Source: Gammaproteobacteria bacterium
Lineage (GTDB): Bacteria > Pseudomonadota > Gammaproteobacteria > Granulosicoccales > Granulosicoccaceae
NCBI GenBank assembly: GCA_019634245.1
Contig: JAHQVR010000085.1
Coordinates: forward strand, 1 to 11,980
Direction: 5' to 3'
DNA: 11,980 nt
Below are positions 1-7,366 of this stretch, in pieces. The notes under the pieces were generated by a model. That model ran no database searches. It worked only from the letters and a program-made list of their open reading frames with translations, and was not told the DNA's origin. The number at the start of each line of letters is the position of its first letter. Position 1 is the first letter of the stretch. A program made the translations under genes and the position numbers.

Positions 1-2
1 AA

Positions 3-92
3 CTTGTGACCAGATTAAGCGCTGAGCACCCCCTTTTCCGTGCCAAGTTAGCTACCATGAAGCCTGAATTGATTAACCGTGTGGAATCGTAA
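3..92 (+). CDS. C-terminal end of an unidentified protein (partial)
   Basis: A reading frame is open from the left edge and ends in TAA at 90-92; the other two forward frames meet stops within the first 25 bases. It supplies 29 residues, starting LVTRLSAEHPLFRAK and ending PELINRVES. The charged, helical-looking tail matches no family I can name. It stops 7 bases before the ferredoxin start codon, so it is probably the upstream member of the same transcription unit. The bulk of the gene lies outside the window, so function cannot be given. Confidence 0.6.
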   Translation, partial: LVTRLSAEHPLFRAKLATMKPELINRVES

Positions 93-99
93 GACCGAT

Positions 100-429
100 A
101 TGAGCCAGGAAATAACACTGAACTTTCGTACAAGTGATGGCGAAGTGAGAACCGTTGACGCTGTCGTGGGCGATAGCGTCATGGAAACCGCTATCAAGAA
201 TGACATCGATGAAATAGTCGCTGAGTGTGGAGGAAGCCTTATTTGTGCAACATGCCACTGCTATCTTGAAGAGGCTACCTTCGAACTTTTTGATGAACCG
301 GATGAAGCGGAAAGCGACATGCTTGAAGGGACCGCCTCAGAGCGACGGAACAATTCTCGATTAAGCTGCCAGTTGATTGTATCCGAAGAGCTCGATGGCC
401 ATACCATCGATCTTCCTGATGCCCAGTAG
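100..429 (+). CDS. [2Fe-2S] ferredoxin, adrenodoxin/putidaredoxin type
   Basis: A 109-residue soluble electron carrier. The cluster ligands are visible: Cys43, Cys49 and Cys52 in the C-x5-C-x2-C loop CGGSLICATC, and Cys90 in RLSCQL. This is the arrangement of vertebrate adrenodoxin and bacterial P450-type ferredoxins, which pass single electrons from a reductase to an oxygenase, or serve Fe-S assembly. An additional Cys54 lies beside the cluster loop. I chose ATG at 100 because the family normally begins a few residues before the first beta strand; a GTG at 79 in the same frame would add seven residues and overlap the upstream gene. There is no strong ribosome binding site. Neither a reductase nor an oxygenase partner is visible, so the physiological partner is unknown. 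The next gene starts 9 bases after the stop. Confidence 0.9.
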   Translation: MSQEITLNFRTSDGEVRTVDAVVGDSVMETAIKNDIDEIVAECGGSLICATCHCYLEEATFELFDEPDEAESDMLEGTASERRNNSRLSCQLIVSEELDGHTIDLPDAQ

Positions 430-438
430 ACTCATAGC

Positions 439-1635
439 ATGACTGGCGTAAAACCCATTTCAGGATTCGATCGTATTGGCGAGGAGAACGCATTCGCCGT
501 GTTGGCACGAGCGAACGCGCTGATGGCTGACGGACACGATGTGATTAATCTGGGTATCGGCCAGCCCGATTTTCCGACCCCACCCAACATCGTTGAAGCG
601 GCCGTTAAAGCGCTACATGACGGTCACCATGGCTACACCCCAGCGGTTGGCCTGCCTCAATTGCGCGAAGCTGTCGCCAGCGACTTGGCTTCCCGTTATC
701 AAACAAACGTCAATAGCGACAACATCCTTGTCGTACCAGGCGGCAAGGTCACTATGTTTTCGGCCATCCTGATGTTGGGTGAACCGGGCGTGGACATTCT
801 CTACCCGGACCCGGGTTTTCCCATCTACCGGTCAATGATTGAATTCACCGGAGCCAATCCAATCGCCATTCCCATCCGGGAAGAAAATGCCTTTGCTTTT
901 TCCGCCGAAGAGACTCTGTCGCTCATCACACCGAACACTCGTCTGTTAATTATCAATAGCCCTGCTAACCCGTGTGGTGGCGTAACGCCCAAAGCAGAAA
1001 TTGACAAATTAGTTGCCGGGTTGAGTCACCATCCTGATGTTGCCCTGCTGTCTGACGAAATCTATGACCAAATGACCTACGATGGTGAAGAGCATGTCAG
1101 CCTATTGCGCTACGAATCGATTCGAGATCGTCTGATTCTGCTTAACGGCTGGTCAAAAACTTACGCAATGACGGGTTGGCGACTGGGATATTCTTTGTGG
1201 CCGGACTCATTGTTTGATTCAGTTAGAAAGTTGGCTGTTAATGCCTGGAGTTGTGTCAATGCACCTGCCCAGTTCGCTGCTCTTGAAGCACTTACTGGCC
1301 CACAAGATTCCGTTCAAGCGATGGTCGATGAGTTTGATAATAGGCGACGCTATGTTGTCGATGCCCTAAACGAACTCCCGAATGTCAGCTGTGTCATTCC
1401 AAAAGGCGCATTCTATGCGTTTCCCAATATCAAAAACACGGGTTGGCAAGCGAAACCGTTAGCCTCCGCATTACTCGAACAGGCGCATGTCGCCACTATC
1501 GGTGGCCCGGATTTTGGCATACATGGCGAAGGCTACATTCGCGTCTCATACGCCAACTCGCTGTCCAATATTAAAACTTCGATTGATCGAATGCGCGAAT
1601 TTCTGCAAAGTTCGCAACCTCAAAACCCTGGATAG
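439..1635 (+). CDS. PLP-dependent aminotransferase, class I/II (AspC-like fold)
   Basis: A 398-residue fold-type I aminotransferase, full length for the family (about 390-400). Expected landmarks are in order: NLGIGQPDF near residue 37 (substrate-side glycine loop), [15 protein letters not shown] at 65-79, NSPANPCGG with Asn177, SDEIYDQM with Asp206 and Tyr209 holding the PLP ring, the Schiff-base Lys240 in [16 protein letters not shown], and Arg368 in GYIRVSYA, which binds the substrate alpha-carboxylate. The layout resembles the I-gamma aspartate/aromatic aminotransferases common in bacteria, but substrate choice cannot be read from the sequence. There is no signal peptide, so it is cytoplasmic. 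ATG at 439 follows the ferredoxin stop by 9 bases without a clear Shine-Dalgarno, suggesting translational coupling. Its place before pncB might link it to NAD or aspartate metabolism, which is inference only. Confidence 0.92.
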   Translation: MTGVKPISGFDRIGEENAFAVLARANALMADGHDVINLGIGQPDFPTPPNIVEAAVKALHDGHHGYTPAVGLPQLREAVASDLASRYQTNVNSDNILVVPGGKVTMFSAILMLGEPGVDILYPDPGFPIYRSMIEFTGANPIAIPIREENAFAFSAEETLSLITPNTRLLIINSPANPCGGVTPKAEIDKLVAGLSHHPDVALLSDEIYDQMTYDGEEHVSLLRYESIRDRLILLNGWSKTYAMTGWRLGYSLWPDSLFDSVRKLAVNAWSCVNAPAQFAALEALTGPQDSVQAMVDEFDNRRRYVVDALNELPNVSCVIPKGAFYAFPNIKNTGWQAKPLASALLEQAHVATIGGPDFGIHGEGYIRVSYANSLSNIKTSIDRMREFLQSSQPQNPG

Positions 1636-1640
1636 ACCCA

Positions 1641-2954
1641 ATGATCCAATACCCGGTACCCGACATCGCTTCACGGGTATACAACCACACGTTCAAACTC
1701 GATCCTATCGTGCGCAGCCTTCTAGACACAGATGTCTACAAGTTGCTAATGCTACAAACCATTTGGAAGGAAAAGGCAGACACGCCTGTCACCTTTTCGT
1801 TAATTAATCGAACCAAGTCCGTAAGACTAACCGACGAAATTGACGAAATAGATCTACGGAATCAATTGGATCATGCACGTACTCTGCGATTATCAAAAAA
1901 GGAGTTTATTTGGCTGGCAGGTAACACGTTCTATGGCAAAGAACGATTGTTTAGCGAAGATTTTCTCAGTTGGTTTAGGAGCTATCAGTTACCTGAATAC
2001 ACCTTGAAAAAACACGACGGTCAATACCAAATCGACTTTAAGGGAAGCTGGGCTGATGTCACTTTGTGGGAAATACCCGTTCTGTCCATAATTAGCGAGT
2101 TGCGATCACGAGCCGCACTACAACGTATCGGCCGTTTTGAGTTAGATGTTCTCTATGCGCGAGCCAAAGCCAAATTATGGGAAAAAGTCTTGAGGCTAGA
2201 GGCGTTGCCAGAGCTCATCATTGCCGATTTTGGCACTCGTAGAAGGCATAGCTTTCTTTGGCAAAGATGGTGCATCGCCGCCATGAAAGAAGGCCTCGGC
2301 AACAAGTTCATTGGCACTAGCAATGTTCTGCTGGCGATGGATTTGGACCTTGAAGCCATCGGAACCAATGCACACGAACTACCCATGGTGGAGGCGACAA
2401 GCGCTGCCACAGATTCCGAATTATTGATGTCACCCTATAAGGTTTTGGAACGTTGGCAACGAACCTACGACGGGAATTTGCTTATTGTGTTACCAGACAC
2501 CTATGGGTCCTCGAACTTTCTTCAACACGCACCTGATTGGGTCGCACAGTGGAGTGGTTTTAGAATCGACTCAAAAGAGCCCATAGCCGGCGGTGAAGAA
2601 CTCATTAGTTGGTGGGAGTCCAGAGGTCAAGATCCAGCCGAAAAATTGCTGATTTTCTCCGATGGACTGACTGTGGACACCATTGAAAAAGTGTACCAAC
2701 GCTTTCATAAGCGTGTGAGACTAAGCTTTGGTTGGGGTACACACTTAACAAATGACTTTACCGATTGCGCCACTCGGCCGAATCCCCAGCTCAGCCCGAT
2801 TTCTCTGGTATGTAAAGTAACTCATGCCAACGGTAAGCCAACGGTAAAGCTATCCGACAACATCGACAAGGCAACGGGGCCCGCTGATGCGATCAAACAT
2901 TATCAGCGAGTATTTGGTCAAGAGAACATCGACCGACGCGATGTAGACGTGTAG
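1641..2954 (+). CDS. pncB: Nicotinate phosphoribosyltransferase
   Basis: This enzyme joins nicotinate and PRPP to give nicotinate mononucleotide, the Preiss-Handler step of NAD salvage, in the cytoplasm. The 437 residues carry the family signatures: [12 protein letters not shown] (26-37), [10 protein letters not shown] (196-205), GTNAHELPM (241-249) with His245 at the position of the histidine phosphorylated during ATP-coupled turnover, FSDGL (339-343) and [11 protein letters not shown] (363-373). It is longer than the 400-residue E. coli enzyme, with about 18 more residues before the first motif. Where E. coli has HDSGDP, it reads RIDSKEP followed by GGEE. From memory this resembles the roughly 435-residue subfamily common in alphaproteobacteria. 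The start sits 5 bases after the aminotransferase stop, with GGA in that gene's last codon as a likely ribosome binding site. Operon membership with the two upstream genes is very likely. Confidence 0.95.
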   Translation: MIQYPVPDIASRVYNHTFKLDPIVRSLLDTDVYKLLMLQTIWKEKADTPVTFSLINRTKSVRLTDEIDEIDLRNQLDHARTLRLSKKEFIWLAGNTFYGKERLFSEDFLSWFRSYQLPEYTLKKHDGQYQIDFKGSWADVTLWEIPVLSIISELRSRAALQRIGRFELDVLYARAKAKLWEKVLRLEALPELIIADFGTRRRHSFLWQRWCIAAMKEGLGNKFIGTSNVLLAMDLDLEAIGTNAHELPMVEATSAATDSELLMSPYKVLERWQRTYDGNLLIVLPDTYGSSNFLQHAPDWVAQWSGFRIDSKEPIAGGEELISWWESRGQDPAEKLLIFSDGLTVDTIEKVYQRFHKRVRLSFGWGTHLTNDFTDCATRPNPQLSPISLVCKVTHANGKPTVKLSDNIDKATGPADAIKHYQRVFGQENIDRRDVDV

Positions 2955-2961
2955 CCGCTTC

Positions 2962-3044
2962 GGCCACTTCTCATAATGTGCACAGGTAAAGGTTGAACAG
3001 TTTAAGCAGTTTTTTGTAGCAGAAGCGATGAGCCAGTAGTGGCC
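2962..3044. repeat. Inverted repeat in the pncB / membrane-protein convergent gap
   Basis: GGCCACT at 2962-2968 and CTCAT at 2970-2974 are matched in reverse complement by ATGAG at 3028-3032 and AGTGGCC at 3038-3044, giving a 7+5 bp stem with unequal internal spacing and a loop of about 50 bases. A small GCCG/CGGC hairpin (2954-2964) overlaps the left arm. The gap separates two convergent genes, so a two-way transcription end is plausible. The only T run (3011-3016) lies inside the loop, so this is not a standard intrinsic terminator. Confidence 0.35.
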
Positions 3045-3053
3045 AACAGGGAG

Positions 3054-3881
3054 TCACCACCTAATTAATCGACGGGCAAAGCGTATAGAGATCATCAAGA
3101 ACAGCAACGGAAACACCAAGGTCTGCATCAAAAACACAACAACCAATCGAATAGTGTTCTCACTCACTGTACTAGCAGCCTGTTTGTAGTCTTCCAATCG
3201 TTTTTCTATATCTACCGACTCTAGAACCTGGCCATACATATCCTTCGCTCTACTAATCAGTCCCTCTGGTTCCGACTCTCGATCAACCATCGCCGTTTGA
3301 TTGAGACCTTCAATGCTGTCCCGCGCGGTTTCAAGGCTAACGGTTGCGCTGTTATAGTCAGTTTCCAAAAACGTGCGGTACACCCAATCATTCGCTATCG
3401 CGATCGCTGGCATCATAAAGCGCAGCAGTAATAAGAAAAAAAACAATCGAGTTAGCCATCTCTTTAATTTTGGATTGTCCCAAAGGAGGTACACCCCTAA
3501 GGTTGCACCTGCGACCAGCACCAATACCAATAGGAGACCGTGCCAGGAACTCATCGCTAACAACACCTTCTGAACCCCTAATGAACTCGAAGCCAGCATC
3601 ATGATCCAGGAAAATCGTTCTACAAGATCATTGATAGGGTCTAAAATCTCGCCAGGAGTAAAGTTCACTCCAATGCCTGCTGGCTGCACGGCAACCTCGG
3701 TTCCTTGCGCTACAGAGATCACACCGTTTAACCCACGGGCCAAAGCATAAGTCACCAACGCTCGCTTAAAGGCCGTATCCACATAGTGATCACCCAGTCG
3801 ATCGGTCGTCGGTAACATTGCTATAGCGGTAGCGAGCACAATGCCCAGCACTATTAATGTTTTTCTGGATTTCCATTGCAT
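3054..3881 (-). CDS. Conserved-looking membrane protein of unknown function
   Basis: A 275-residue integral inner-membrane protein. Hydrophobic segments lie near residues 7-24, 91-111 (moderate), 114-134, 145-165 and 245-266. Between the first two is a polar stretch with LARGLNGVISVAQGTEV and GEILDPINDLVERFSW. A second polar domain (about 170-240) is rich in charged, helix-favouring residues and could form a coiled coil. The C-terminus, FARRLIRW, is positively charged and probably cytoplasmic. From memory, similar proteins with the LNGVISV / DPINDLVERFSW block occur in many marine gammaproteobacteria without an assigned function; I could not search to confirm. The start is ATG at 3881-3879, with no strong ribosome binding site. 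It is convergent to pncB and divergent from the di-haem protein gene, so it is probably monocistronic. Confidence 0.85.
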   Translation of the reverse strand: MQWKSRKTLIVLGIVLATAIAMLPTTDRLGDHYVDTAFKRALVTYALARGLNGVISVAQGTEVAVQPAGIGVNFTPGEILDPINDLVERFSWIMMLASSSLGVQKVLLAMSSWHGLLLVLVLVAGATLGVYLLWDNPKLKRWLTRLFFFLLLLRFMMPAIAIANDWVYRTFLETDYNSATVSLETARDSIEGLNQTAMVDRESEPEGLISRAKDMYGQVLESVDIEKRLEDYKQAASTVSENTIRLVVVFLMQTLVFPLLFLMISIRFARRLIRW

Positions 3882-3908
3882 ATGGCACTAAGGATAAACC
3901 ACTGATAC

Positions 3909-3968
3909 AAAAATTCGCCGAATAATTGATGAAACATTCATCATGTGTCATTGGCGAACGGGATTTTT
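3909..3968. promoter_or_regulatory. Nested inverted repeat between A-run and T-run in a divergent promoter region
   Basis: The outer arms TTCGCC (3914-3919) and GGCGAA (3953-3958), extended by AAT/ATT across one bulged G, enclose a perfect inner hairpin TGATGAA-ACA-TTCATCA (3927-3943). AAAAAT precedes the left arm and ATTTTT (3963-3968) follows the right one. It sits between the divergent start codons at 3881 and 4056, so it may be an operator or a transcript structure affecting one or both genes. It also resembles an intrinsic terminator, an odd thing to find upstream of both neighbours. I saw no clear -35/-10 pair in this 174-base gap. Confidence 0.4.
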
Positions 3969-4055
3969 ACCTTAAATCACAGTGAAATTAGAGCTGTTTT
4001 GAATATAGAGCGACGATAAGATTTACGCTGTTATCAGTTTTCTGGTTCTACGTGT

Positions 4056-5576
4056 TTGAACATCGAAAGTCTTCGTATTCTGATCCTGCTGAGCTCACTG
4101 TTGTTAATCAGCTGTGGCGGCGCTAGTACCTCAGTTGCGGACTCCAATCCCAACGGGGTCTCACCGAGTACGACTCCAGAACCAAACAACTCGGCTGAAT
4201 CGCAAGATTCAACCGAAGAGCCTACAGCGGATTCAGAAGCGGCTGAACTGCAGCTTCTACAGGAACAATTTCGCCTAGCTATCATAGCGAGCAGTGAAGG
4301 ACGTGGGCTGGAAGCCTATATTCTGCCTGACAGTGATGATTACAACCGAATCCCTCAGGATCCCAGCAACCCAATAACCGCGGAAAAGGTTTTGTTAGGT
4401 CAAATGCTGTTCCACGACACAGCGTTTTCAATAGCAGGACGGGCGGGCAACGAATACTCTGGCACATGGTCTTGCGCCACTTGTCATAATTCTCAAGCAG
4501 GTTTTAAACCCGGCGTTCCGCAAGGTATTGGAGAAGGTGGGCAAGGCTACGGTGCAAACGGAGCGCTACGGACGTTGCTGAGTCAGTTCGATCCTTTGGC
4601 TTCCAGCGAAGCAGCAGATTTTCCCGATATTCAACCGATCGCGGTGCCATCGGTGCTTAACTCAGGCTACCAGAATGTGAAATTGTGGGACGGAGAACTG
4701 GGCAACCCGATTGGAGGTAGTGTCAATTCCACTGTTGGCGATGAACAATTACTCACTGCGGACACGTTACGGGCTGAAAACTCCCGTTTTCTTGCAGGGC
4801 TTGAAACCCAGGCCGTCGCTGGGATTCCATTCCATAGAATGGTAATGGAACAGAGCACATTAGAAAGCACTCCCGGCTATGCAGAATTTTGGCCGTCTGC
4901 CTTTGGGGCAAATTCACTGGACTATCGCCAGGATGCGGCGTTGGCCATAGCGGCCTTCGAAAGAACCCTACTAGCCAATGAAGCTCCCTTTCAACGTTGG
5001 TTGCGGGGAGAGCGAGATCAGTTAAACACCGAAGAAATTCACGGAGGAATACTTTTTTTTGGCAAAGCCGGTTGCACAAACTGTCATCAGGGACCAGCAC
5101 TCAGCTCGGACGTATTCGCCACCGAAGCGGAGTTGTTCTTCAATATTGGTTTTGCGGATTTCAACCTGAACGATCCACGCATTCATGGTACGAATGATGC
5201 CAAATCTCTGGGGCGTGGTGGATTCACACAAGATTCGGCTTACCACTACCATTTTAAGATTCCGCAGCTGTACAACCTAAACGATGCGCCCTTTTATGGA
5301 CATGGATCCAGCTTTCGCTCCATAAGAGATGTACTTGTTTACAAGAACGTGGCAATACCGCAAAACTTTGCCGCTGCTGGCAACCTGTCTGAAGATTTTG
5401 TTCCGTTAGGTTTAACAGAGGAGGAGATTGATGCTCTCACGAGCTTCCTAACCAACGCCTTACGCGACCCCAATCTTGCACGTTATGAACCCAGGGACGT
5501 ACCCAGTGGATCTTGTGTAACCGTGGATCCTTTAACAGTCGAATCGGATTGGAGATGTGAACACTTAAGTAACTGA
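4056..5576 (+). CDS. Di-haem cytochrome c peroxidase / MauG-family lipoprotein
   Basis: A 506-residue exported protein. The N-terminus is a short lipoprotein signal ending LLLISCGG, with Cys20 as the lipidated residue; residues 22-65 form a Ser/Thr/Asp/Glu-rich linker. Two haem-c attachment motifs follow: CATCH (140-144) and CTNCH (340-344), about 200 residues apart as in bacterial di-haem peroxidases. KIPQLYNLNDAPFYGHGSSF (401-420) matches the family segment usually read as K.P.LRN...PY.HDGS, and EEEIDALTSFL (455-465) is the usual C-terminal helix. At about 500 residues it exceeds classical peroxidases (about 330); the extra length is the linker plus segments around 150-200 and 345-395. It probably reduces peroxide or oxidises a protein at the periplasmic face. 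The only in-frame start before the signal sequence is TTG at 4056, without a visible ribosome binding site. Cys487 and Cys501 near the end could form a disulfide. Confidence 0.9.
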   Translation: MNIESLRILILLSSLLLISCGGASTSVADSNPNGVSPSTTPEPNNSAESQDSTEEPTADSEAAELQLLQEQFRLAIIASSEGRGLEAYILPDSDDYNRIPQDPSNPITAEKVLLGQMLFHDTAFSIAGRAGNEYSGTWSCATCHNSQAGFKPGVPQGIGEGGQGYGANGALRTLLSQFDPLASSEAADFPDIQPIAVPSVLNSGYQNVKLWDGELGNPIGGSVNSTVGDEQLLTADTLRAENSRFLAGLETQAVAGIPFHRMVMEQSTLESTPGYAEFWPSAFGANSLDYRQDAALAIAAFERTLLANEAPFQRWLRGERDQLNTEEIHGGILFFGKAGCTNCHQGPALSSDVFATEAELFFNIGFADFNLNDPRIHGTNDAKSLGRGGFTQDSAYHYHFKIPQLYNLNDAPFYGHGSSFRSIRDVLVYKNVAIPQNFAAAGNLSEDFVPLGLTEEEIDALTSFLTNALRDPNLARYEPRDVPSGSCVTVDPLTVESDWRCEHLSN

Positions 5577-6056
5577 TGAATAAAGCCGCAGCGCTCTGCG
5601 CCTTAAAAAAATCAATAATACCAATACAAAGTAAAAAACATGCGGTACAAAATGCTCACCGACAAACCAAACCAGATAAAAGGAACTGATGGTATAGGTG
5701 GACGCGCTCGTCGGTAATAAACTGTCCAAATAGACAAACACACTGTGTGCAATTGACAAAAGCCAACACAGACAGTACGAACGCAAGGCATACCTATAGA
5801 AATAAAATAAGGTTAGTAAGCTCGCTATGAGCAGGATTTTTGGTATGGCATAGAGCAATCGGCCAGCCCAATCCCAGAGAAGAAAGCCATGCTCATCAAT
5901 GATCCGGCCGGTAAACCAGGACACCTCGCCGGTGAGCAAGGCGTCCAGCGCAAACCCAGCGCCAAGAAGGCCCAAAAAAACCACTGTGCCCGAATAGCCA
6001 TCATCGGCGACCACTGCGTATCGAGAAGCTGGCGCACGATAATTGTTTTCATTCAT
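5565..6056 (-). CDS. Small multi-span membrane protein, unknown function
   Basis: A 163-residue hydrophobic protein with about four membrane spans, near residues 23-42, 68-88, 92-111 and 122-150. A short polar N-terminus rich in Asn and Arg precedes the first span, and the tail LRRRALRLYSSVT is basic, so both ends are probably cytoplasmic. Aromatic residues are abundant in the spans. I do not recognise a family. It starts at ATG 6056-6054 and its last four codons plus stop overlap the 3' end of the convergent di-haem gene by 12 bases. Only a weak GAG lies at a possible ribosome-binding position. Its reading frame is open throughout, with a typical membrane-protein composition, which makes a real gene likely. 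Confidence 0.75.
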   Translation of the reverse strand: MNENNYRAPASRYAVVADDGYSGTVVFLGLLGAGFALDALLTGEVSWFTGRIIDEHGFLLWDWAGRLLYAIPKILLIASLLTLFYFYRYALRSYCLCWLLSIAHSVFVYLDSLLPTSASTYTISSFYLVWFVGEHFVPHVFYFVLVLLIFLRRRALRLYSSVT

Positions 6057-6350
6057 ATAATCGGCTCAGCTGAGCAATCAGTACTAATTTCGTGGAAAGA
6101 GCTAGCTAAATTATGCCTTTCAAGCACTCGGAAAGGTGCGCCACATCGTTAAATTGCGGCCCAGATCGGCCCAAGAGCTGCGTACTCGATCAGACAAAGG
6201 GAATGACAACTACCCAAAAAATAATAAAAAATTGGCTCTGCCCGATTCTTGACTTTAGAACCTGAATCTATTGCCGTAATAAGCTGCCTAAATGGGGCGT
6301 TTAGGGCAAAATATACTTTTGTCACACTTCTCTGATTTGAGATAACACTA
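6057..6350. other. Divergent intergenic region with small palindromes
   Basis: These 294 bases separate divergent genes and should hold both promoters. Visible structure: a perfect 12-bp palindrome GCTCAGCTGAGC (6063-6074) just upstream of the - strand start; a CCTTTC/GAAAGG hairpin (6116-6136); a repeated GGCCCA separated by GATC near 6158-6174; and an A-rich tract around 6216-6236. TTGACT at 6249-6254 and TTGTCA at 6319-6324 are possible -35 boxes for the + gene, the latter 16 bases before GATAAC (6341-6346), but neither pair is convincing. No open frame here looks coding. Confidence 0.45.
6287..6305. repeat. CCTAAA/TTTAGG hairpin upstream of the NDUFA9-like gene
   Basis: A perfect 6-bp inverted repeat, CCTAAA (6287-6292) and TTTAGG (6300-6305), surrounds a 7-base loop TGGGGCG. 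It lies 45 bases before the start codon at 6351 and is followed by an AT-rich tract. It could be an operator or a 5' leader hairpin; there is no T run typical of a terminator directly after it. Repeats of this size can arise by chance, so confidence is low. Confidence 0.3.
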
Positions 6351-7286
6351 ATGACTCATCGATGCGTAACTATTCTCGGCGGCACTGGATTCGTCGGCAC
6401 GCAGCTCACCTGCTTGCTGGCCTCGGAGTTTGACGAGATACGCCTACTAACCCGACACGCCCAACGTGTGCGTACCGTGCGGGTACTGCCAAATGTGCAT
6501 CTTCACACTGTCAATGTTCATGATGCGAAAGAGCTGCAAACCGCCATCGAAGGTTCAGACACTGTGATTAATCTAGTCGGAATTTTAAATCAGGGTGGAT
6601 CGCAGAACTCATTCCATAAAGCCCATGTGGGAATCACTCAGAACGTTCTGGATGCCTGCAAACTCACGGGTGTTAGTCGATATCTGCACATGAGTTCATT
6701 GGGTGCAGACCTAAACGGTACCAGTGAGTACTTGCGAACGAAAGGTGAAGCAGAGAAGCTGGTGAAAAGTGCAGCTAACCTGGACTGGACGATTTTTCGA
6801 CCATCCGTGATATTTGGTGAAGATGATTCTTTTTTCAATCGCTTTGTGGGTTTGGTGCGGGCACTACCCGTTTTTCCACTAGCCTGTCCAGATGCAAAAA
6901 TGGCCCCTGTATACGTCAACGATGTGTGCAAGGCCTTTGCCGCTGCTTTAGATTCTCCTGCGACCGTTGGTCAATCCTATAACCTATGCGGTCCGAAGGA
7001 ATATACCTTGCGCGAGTTGGTGGAATTTACCGCCTCTACAGCGGGCCTTAATCGCAAAGTACTTGGTCTACCAGATTGGGCGGCTAAGCTACAAGCGCGG
7101 GTGATGGAATGGGTGCCGGGCAAACCGTTTTCACGCGACAACTACTTATCTTTGCAAACAGATAGCATTTGTAGCAGTGAGGATTGCAAGCAGCCTACCT
7201 CGATTGAGGCCATCGTGCCTCGATATATTGGTACCAGCGACATTAACGGTCGGCTGCAGGCTCGGCGACGTTGGGCACGTCGTTAG
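6351..7286 (+). CDS. NDUFA9-like NAD(P)-binding protein (atypical short-chain dehydrogenase)
   Basis: A 311-residue Rossmann-fold protein of the extended/atypical short-chain dehydrogenase superfamily, resembling NDUFA9, the accessory subunit of respiratory complex I, and its free-standing bacterial relatives. The dinucleotide loop is GGTGFVG (10-16), followed by RLLTRHAQR (31-39), whose Arg residues would suit NADP. DTVINLVGIL (70-79) is the fourth-strand motif, SSLGAD (115-120) and Y127-x3-K131 occupy the catalytic positions, FRPSVIFGEDD (149-159) is typical of the family, and PVYVNDVCKAF (186-196) is the usual C-terminal segment. The basic tail RLQARRRWARR is unusual. It is predicted soluble. 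The bacterial homologues may bind quinone-related or sugar substrates, but no reaction is established for this branch. No complex I gene is nearby, and it appears monocistronic, with GAG (6339-6341) as a modest ribosome binding site. Confidence 0.87.
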   Translation: MTHRCVTILGGTGFVGTQLTCLLASEFDEIRLLTRHAQRVRTVRVLPNVHLHTVNVHDAKELQTAIEGSDTVINLVGILNQGGSQNSFHKAHVGITQNVLDACKLTGVSRYLHMSSLGADLNGTSEYLRTKGEAEKLVKSAANLDWTIFRPSVIFGEDDSFFNRFVGLVRALPVFPLACPDAKMAPVYVNDVCKAFAAALDSPATVGQSYNLCGPKEYTLRELVEFTASTAGLNRKVLGLPDWAAKLQARVMEWVPGKPFSRDNYLSLQTDSICSSEDCKQPTSIEAIVPRYIGTSDINGRLQARRRWARR

Positions 7287-7366
7287 GCAACGCAGAATTC
7301 AATTACGCCACCCGCTGCAAACCTCATACTCGGCAGAATTGGCTACGCAGTTAGATCGGGTTGAAT

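Noticed and set aside
2954..2964. GCCG-CTT-CGGC hairpin as the pncB terminator
   Set aside because: The stem is only 4 bp and is followed by CACTTCTC rather than a T run.
4753..5100. A 115-codon - strand open frame inside the di-haem protein gene
   Set aside because: It is antisense to a gene with clear CxxCH motifs and has no coherent hydrophobic or domain pattern.
5565..5576. A frameshift or assembly error at the 12-base overlap of convergent genes
   Set aside because: Both frames end cleanly and the di-haem protein's C-terminal family segments are intact, so a natural short convergent overlap is the simpler reading.
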